Below, piece after piece: positions 6,587-9,936 of a DNA stretch of 9,936 nucleotides. The stretch is from NCBI GenBank assembly GCA_017960415.1, contig JAGCZE010000156.1, positions 1 through 9,936 on the forward strand. The letters are read 5' to 3'. Position 1 is the first letter of the stretch. Every line of letters begins with the position of its first letter. The notes under the pieces are model-generated. The model was not told the DNA's origin and ran no database searches. It saw only the letters and a program-made list of their open reading frames with translations. A program made the translations under genes and the position numbers. The DNA comes from Lachnospiraceae bacterium. Lineage in GTDB: Bacteria > Bacillota_A > Clostridia > Lachnospirales > Lachnospiraceae.

Positions 6587-6604
6587 GTCTGTGAAAGGGC
6601 TTTT
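6563..6604 (+). terminator. Terminator-like hairpin surrounding the yifB promoter
   Basis: The left arm 6563-6578 (AAGCCCTTTTGCAGAC) pairs with the right arm 6587-6602 (GTCTGTGAAAGGGCTT) over 16 base pairs, with two G-U wobbles, around the 8-base loop TATATACT. TTTT at 6601-6604 ends the structure. RNA made from nrdR could fold this way, so it may end that transcript. The T-run is short and is followed by GATC, so termination may be partial. In DNA the same symmetry is centred on the -10 box and could serve as an operator. Confidence 0.6.
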
Positions 6605-6650
6605 GATCATGCTTTTTGTTCTTTTCCGGCGGAGAGGGAAAGGACAGATA

Positions 6651-8195
6651 TTGTTTTGCAGTATAGCAAGTGCGGCGATCTACGGGATCGAAGCACGCAT
6701 TATCAAATGTGAGGCAGACTGCGTCGAAGGGCTTCCGATGTTTACCATGGTGGGGTACCTCTCTTCAGAGGTTAGGGAAGCGAAAGACAGAGTCAGGACT
6801 GCCATCAGAAATTCGGGTTTCTTCATGAAGCCCAGGCACATCACGGTCAATCTTTCGCCTGCGGATGTTCGCAAGGCGGGGACGGCCTTCGACCTGCCCA
6901 TAGCAATTGCTGTTATGGCTGCATCGGAAATCATTCCGACCGACAAATTCGATAAAACGCTCATAGTGGGAGAATTGGGACTGAACGGCGAGATCAAAGC
7001 TGTCAGCGGAGTTCTGCCTGTGGTTCTTGCGGCCAAAAAGGAGGGCTTTGAAACCTGTATTGTCCCGAAGGACAATGTGATGGAAGGGGCCGTTGTGGAG
7101 GGGATTGACTGCATCGGAGCCGAGAATCTTGCGGATGTGGTTGCTTTTATGATTGGTGCCCCTTCCGAAAATATGAAGCCTGTGAGAGCCGACCCCAATG
7201 GGATATTCCTGTCTGAAGGATCGGATGAAAATGTCGATTTTTCCGAGGTCGCCGGGCAGTTGACCGCCAGACGGGCGGTGGAGATCGCGGTTTCGGGGCA
7301 GCATAATATTATGATGTCGGGGCCTCCGGGGGCCGGCAAGACCATGATCGCGCGGAGGATACCGACGATCATGCCGAGACTGACATTTGACGAAAGTATG
7401 GAGTTGTCGCGTATTTACAGCGTGGCGGGCAAGTTGGATCGGGAGCATTATTTTATGACGAAACGGCCGTTCCGCAGCCCGCATCATACGGCGACTGTTT
7501 CATCGATCGTCGGAGGCGGCATTACGCCGAAGCCGGGCGAGGTTTCGCTTGCGGTGTCGGGGGTCTTATTTCTGGACGAGATGCCCGAATTTAACAGAGA
7601 AGTTATAGAGGCCCTGCGAGGACCGCTGGAAGACAGAACGGTCACGGTCTCAAGAATCAACGCGTCTTATATATATCCTGCGAGATTCATGCTCGCGGCG
7701 TCGATGAATCCCTGTCCGTGCGGGTATTTTCCGGACAGGAACCGATGCACCTGCACGGATTCGATGATCAGGCGCTATCGCGCGAGGATCAGCCAGCCGA
7801 TACTCGACAGGATAGATCTGTATATCAATGTCGATAAGATCAATTTCAATGAATTGAATAATGGACAGGCCAATGAGTCTTCCGCCTCTGTCAGGCAGCG
7901 CGTGGAGCGTGCTGTCAGCATACAGGAGGACCGTTACCGCGGACTCGATATCTGTTTTAATTCACAGCTCGGGGCCGGACAGATCCGCAGATTCTGCAAG
8001 CTGGGCAAGGATCAGCAGGAGTTGCTTGAGGAGGCATTTGAGCGCATGGGCCTGAGTGCGCGCGGATATCACAGGATACTGAGGGTGGCGCGGACCATTG
8101 CAGATATGGATGGGTCGAAGAATATTGAGTGCATGCATTTGGCGGAGGCACTGGGCTACAGGGAAAATCTGGGAACGGAGGAGGCAAAAGTATGA
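6651..8195 (+). CDS. yifB: YifB/ComM family AAA+ ATPase (Mg-chelatase-like)
   Basis: This 514-residue protein matches the usual family length. The N-terminal domain contains GLPMFTMVG, EAKDRVRTAIRNSGF and NLSPADVRKAG. The AAA+ core has Walker A GPPGAGKT at residues 224-231 and Walker B VLFLDE at 305-310. RSPHHTA and GGGITPKPGEVSLA lie between them. The NPCPCGYFP cysteine motif (353-361) and the C-terminal RGYHRILRVARTIADM helices follow. ComM, the characterised relative in Vibrio, is a hexameric branch-migration helicase that helps integrate transforming DNA. The start is TTG 6651: AAAGGA (6639-6644) lies six bases upstream and the protein then begins as the family does. The upstream in-frame ATG at 6609 would sit only about 16 bases after the predicted transcript start and would add an unusual FRRRGKGQ prefix. 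The stop overlaps the dprA start as ATGA. Confidence 0.95.
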   Translation: MFCSIASAAIYGIEARIIKCEADCVEGLPMFTMVGYLSSEVREAKDRVRTAIRNSGFFMKPRHITVNLSPADVRKAGTAFDLPIAIAVMAASEIIPTDKFDKTLIVGELGLNGEIKAVSGVLPVVLAAKKEGFETCIVPKDNVMEGAVVEGIDCIGAENLADVVAFMIGAPSENMKPVRADPNGIFLSEGSDENVDFSEVAGQLTARRAVEIAVSGQHNIMMSGPPGAGKTMIARRIPTIMPRLTFDESMELSRIYSVAGKLDREHYFMTKRPFRSPHHTATVSSIVGGGITPKPGEVSLAVSGVLFLDEMPEFNREVIEALRGPLEDRTVTVSRINASYIYPARFMLAASMNPCPCGYFPDRNRCTCTDSMIRRYRARISQPILDRIDLYINVDKINFNELNNGQANESSASVRQRVERAVSIQEDRYRGLDICFNSQLGAGQIRRFCKLGKDQQELLEEAFERMGLSARGYHRILRVARTIADMDGSKNIECMHLAEALGYRENLGTEEAKV

Positions 8196-9769
8196 GCGAA
8201 GGTAAAAAAACCGAAAAAGACCTTGTGCCAGGAAACAAGGATGAATCAGGAGAAATAAAAACAACAAAGGATAGAAAAGAGCAAAATAAAAAAACAACGA
8301 ACCCGGTGGATAGAGAGGAACTAAACAAAGAGACGTATTTATCGGAAATGGAAGATGAAGATTGGGAAGTAAAGATAAATTATGCGGGCCCGGCAGTAGA
8401 TGAACGAAGAGAAGATAAAGAGAAACGCATGATATTTAGCGAAACAGCTGGTACCACACAAGATAACTGTGATTTCGGCGAGATCGACCGGGAAACGATC
8501 TGCGCGGATATTGAGATCGAAAAGCTTGTTAAAAACATCAGGGCAGCCGAAGGACTGGAGGCCGACAAATATATCATGCAGTTTGTTCATGCGGGCTTAA
8601 GCAGAAATCAGATCATCACGCTGTTTGTAAGGTTTGGTTCGATCCGGGCCGCTTACAATGCAGAAGCGGCGGAGATAATTGCGCTGAAAGCTCTGGGGCC
8701 TGAGGCTCCAGAAAGGTTTCTGAATGTAAGGAACAGCACGGATGTCGAGGAAGAATGGGAAAGAGTGGCAGAGAGGGGAATACATTTTGTCAGTTTTATT
8801 GACAGAGATTACCCGGCAAGATTGGAAGAGATCTCGGAGCCGCCGGTGGGGCTGTTTGTAATCGGAAAGCTTCCGGTGAGCACGACTCCGGCCATTGCCA
8901 TCGTGGGCAGCCGTGAATGCAGCACATACGGCAAAGAGGTTGCGATCGATGTGGCAAAGAAGCTTGCGCGTGCCGGTATTGACGTGATCAGCGGTATGGC
9001 AGCCGGAATCGACGGATTCGCCCACAGAGGAGCATTAAACGGAGGAGGGGATACATTTGCGATACTCGGCTGCGGCGTGGATATTTGTTACCCGAGGGAG
9101 AATGTGGATATCTACACCAGGATGAAGACAAAGGGCGGGATCATATCGGAGTATTATCCGGGCACCCAGCCGGTTTCGTTTAATTTTCCGAGAAGGAACA
9201 GGCTGATCGCGGCATTGTCGGACGGAATCCTTGTTGTGGAGGCGAGACAGCGCAGCGGCAGCTGGATCACGGTCGATTACGGTCTGGAGCAGGGGAAGGA
9301 TATCTATGCGATCCCGGGCAGGATCGTCGACCGCCTGAGCATGGGGTGCAATAATCTGATCCGCAGCGGAGCGAAAGCCGTAACGAAGGCAGCCGACATC
9401 ATTGAGGATCTGGCACCGAAGTACCTGGCGGCAAGGAGGGAAGGCGATAGCAGAAACTGCGACGTTACGATGCAGAAGAAAGCGAATACAGGGACAGACA
9501 GTGAGGAGAACGGTAAAAAACTCAAAGATTGCCTTCATGTAAATATGTCAGCAGATGAAAACAAGGATCTTGCGGCCCAGGTAATAGGGAATCTGTCGGA
9601 AGATGAGGCGAAAGTTTTTAAGTGCCTTGAGACTGCAGGCAGCAGTATTGATAAGATATGTGCGGATTCCGGCCTGCAGGCGGATGTAGTCATCAGAAAC
9701 CTTACGATGCTTGAGATCAGGGGTGTTTGCGTCAAGCTGGGAAACGACGGATATGCACGGAAATTATGA
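8192..9769 (+). CDS. dprA: DNA-processing protein DprA with an unusual charged N-terminal extension
   Basis: DprA binds incoming single-stranded DNA and loads RecA during transformation. The Rossmann domain is clear: AIAIVGSRECSTYG (234-247), ISGMAAGIDGFAHRGAL (266-282), ILGCGVDICYP (291-301), NFPRRNRLIAALSDGILVVEA (331-351) and MGCNNLIRSGA (384-394). A SAM/HhH-like helical region precedes it at about 122-178. A winged-helix C-terminal domain lies at 467-525. The protein is 525 residues against roughly 280-370 for most DprA. The excess is a Lys/Glu-rich, probably disordered N-terminus (about 1-110) plus a charged linker at about 412-465. The ATG at 8192 has AGGAGG (8179-8184) seven bases upstream and overlaps the yifB stop, so translation is probably coupled. 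The first 250 bases are much richer in A than the rest. Confidence 0.95.
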   Translation: MSEGKKTEKDLVPGNKDESGEIKTTKDRKEQNKKTTNPVDREELNKETYLSEMEDEDWEVKINYAGPAVDERREDKEKRMIFSETAGTTQDNCDFGEIDRETICADIEIEKLVKNIRAAEGLEADKYIMQFVHAGLSRNQIITLFVRFGSIRAAYNAEAAEIIALKALGPEAPERFLNVRNSTDVEEEWERVAERGIHFVSFIDRDYPARLEEISEPPVGLFVIGKLPVSTTPAIAIVGSRECSTYGKEVAIDVAKKLARAGIDVISGMAAGIDGFAHRGALNGGGDTFAILGCGVDICYPRENVDIYTRMKTKGGIISEYYPGTQPVSFNFPRRNRLIAALSDGILVVEARQRSGSWITVDYGLEQGKDIYAIPGRIVDRLSMGCNNLIRSGAKAVTKAADIIEDLAPKYLAARREGDSRNCDVTMQKKANTGTDSEENGKKLKDCLHVNMSADENKDLAAQVIGNLSEDEAKVFKCLETAGSSIDKICADSGLQADVVIRNLTMLEIRGVCVKLGNDGYARKL

Positions 9770-9803
9770 CGAGCGAATAATAACGAAAAGTTATGACTTA
9801 GAG

Positions 9804-9809
9804 TATAAT
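9804..9809 (+). promoter_or_regulatory. Possible -10 box for the gene starting near 9911
   Basis: TATAAT matches the consensus -10 exactly. The sequence 17 bases upstream (TAACGA, 9781-9786) is a poor -35, so this is only a candidate. Transcription would start near 9816 and include the 9830-9850 hairpin in the leader. Confidence 0.25.
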
Positions 9810-9822
9810 TATCATTGGCAAG

Positions 9823-9850
9823 AAAAAAAGAAGGGGTAAAAAACCCCTTC
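9823..9850 (-). terminator. Hairpin with a U-tract on the minus strand
   Basis: GAAGGGGT (9830-9837) and ACCCCTTC (9843-9850) form a perfect 8-bp stem with loop AAAAA. Seven A bases (9823-9829) precede it, so minus-strand RNA would have the stem followed by seven U, the form of an intrinsic terminator. On the + strand the stem is followed by CCAATCAT, with no U-tract. No minus-strand gene is visible to its right within the window. It may block antisense transcription, work inefficiently for dprA, or act as a 5' leader hairpin for the next gene. Confidence 0.55.
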
Positions 9851-9910
9851 CCAATCATACAGTAATTCTTTAGTATTAATTTGTCCGAAAAAATATAAAG
9901 GAGCTGTATG

Positions 9911-9936
9911 ATGAATAATATAATAAACGAGGACTG
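9911..9936 (+). CDS. Start of an unidentified gene, truncated by window end
   Basis: AGGAG (9899-9903) lies seven bases before the ATG at 9911; an in-frame ATG at 9908 is an alternative with only four bases of spacing. The visible residues are MNNIINED, too few to identify. The gene follows dprA by about 140 bases on the same strand. The codons seen are AT-rich. Confidence 0.55.

Noticed and set aside
6558..6650. 31-codon N-terminal extension of yifB from TTG 6558
   Set aside because: The TTG is part of the -35 box and would lie upstream of the transcript start; the encoded residues do not resemble the family.
6680..7487. Two long minus-strand frames (230 and 240 codons) opposite yifB
   Set aside because: They lie entirely within a confidently identified gene, lack ribosome sites and family-like sequence, and are expected in GC-rich coding sequence.
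8129..8191. 21-codon extension of dprA from TTG 8129
   Set aside because: It overlaps conserved yifB coding sequence, and ATG 8192 has a far better ribosome site.
9035..9538. Minus-strand frame of 167 codons opposite dprA
   Set aside because: It mirrors the conserved Rossmann-domain coding region of dprA and shows no protein-like motifs of its own.
1..9936. CRISPR arrays, insertion sequences, tRNA or rRNA genes
   Set aside because: No regularly spaced repeats, transposase motifs, terminal repeats or tRNA-like cloverleaf sequences were seen on either strand.

Overview
The window reads as chromosomal DNA of a moderate-GC Bacillota anaerobe, most likely a clostridium of the Lachnospiraceae type. 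The evidence is the strong AGGAGG-type ribosome binding sites, an sA-type promoter (TTGACA-N17-TATACT), NrdR, a Clostridia-like TrmH/SpoU methyltransferase, a yifB-dprA pair, and a secreted protein ending in a Listeria-Bacteroides (InlB B-type) repeat. This assignment is inferred from protein style, not from a database match. Every convincing gene is on the + strand, and no rRNA, tRNA, CRISPR array, transposase or integrase was seen.

Left part (1-2906): a compact, probably co-transcribed cluster. It holds the 3' part of a GNAT acetyltransferase, a ThiF/TcdA-type tRNA-modification enzyme, a Fic/Doc-fold protein whose catalytic histidine position is glutamine, an 18-codon fragment resembling the start of an XRE helix-turn-helix protein, and a complete SpoU-family RNA methyltransferase. 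Two products (TcdA, TrmH-like) act on RNA.

Middle part (2907-5868): a 274-base AT-rich leader with inverted repeats and a short stretch resembling part of a c-di-GMP-I (GEMM) riboswitch. It is followed by an 895-residue secreted protein with signal peptide, beta-rich modules, a Ser/Gly/Glu linker and a C-terminal B-repeat. The 5' half of that gene is visibly more AT-rich than the 3' half, which suggests a mosaic origin.

Right part (5869-9936): nrdR has its own promoter-like sequence overlapped by a long inverted repeat. Next comes the yifB(comM)-dprA operon, two genes of DNA uptake and recombination, overlapping by ATGA. Its near-consensus promoter lies inside a terminator-like inverted repeat with the -10 box in the loop. 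The DprA protein carries an unusual ~110-residue charged N-terminal extension. After dprA lies a hairpin whose U-tract faces the minus strand, then the first codons of another + strand gene.

Most genes are ordinary housekeeping or accessory genes, and I do not see a complete novel system. The points most worth checking are the promoter-in-hairpin before yifB, the nrdR operator-like repeat, the Fic variant with its HTH fragment, the DprA extension and the composite surface protein.
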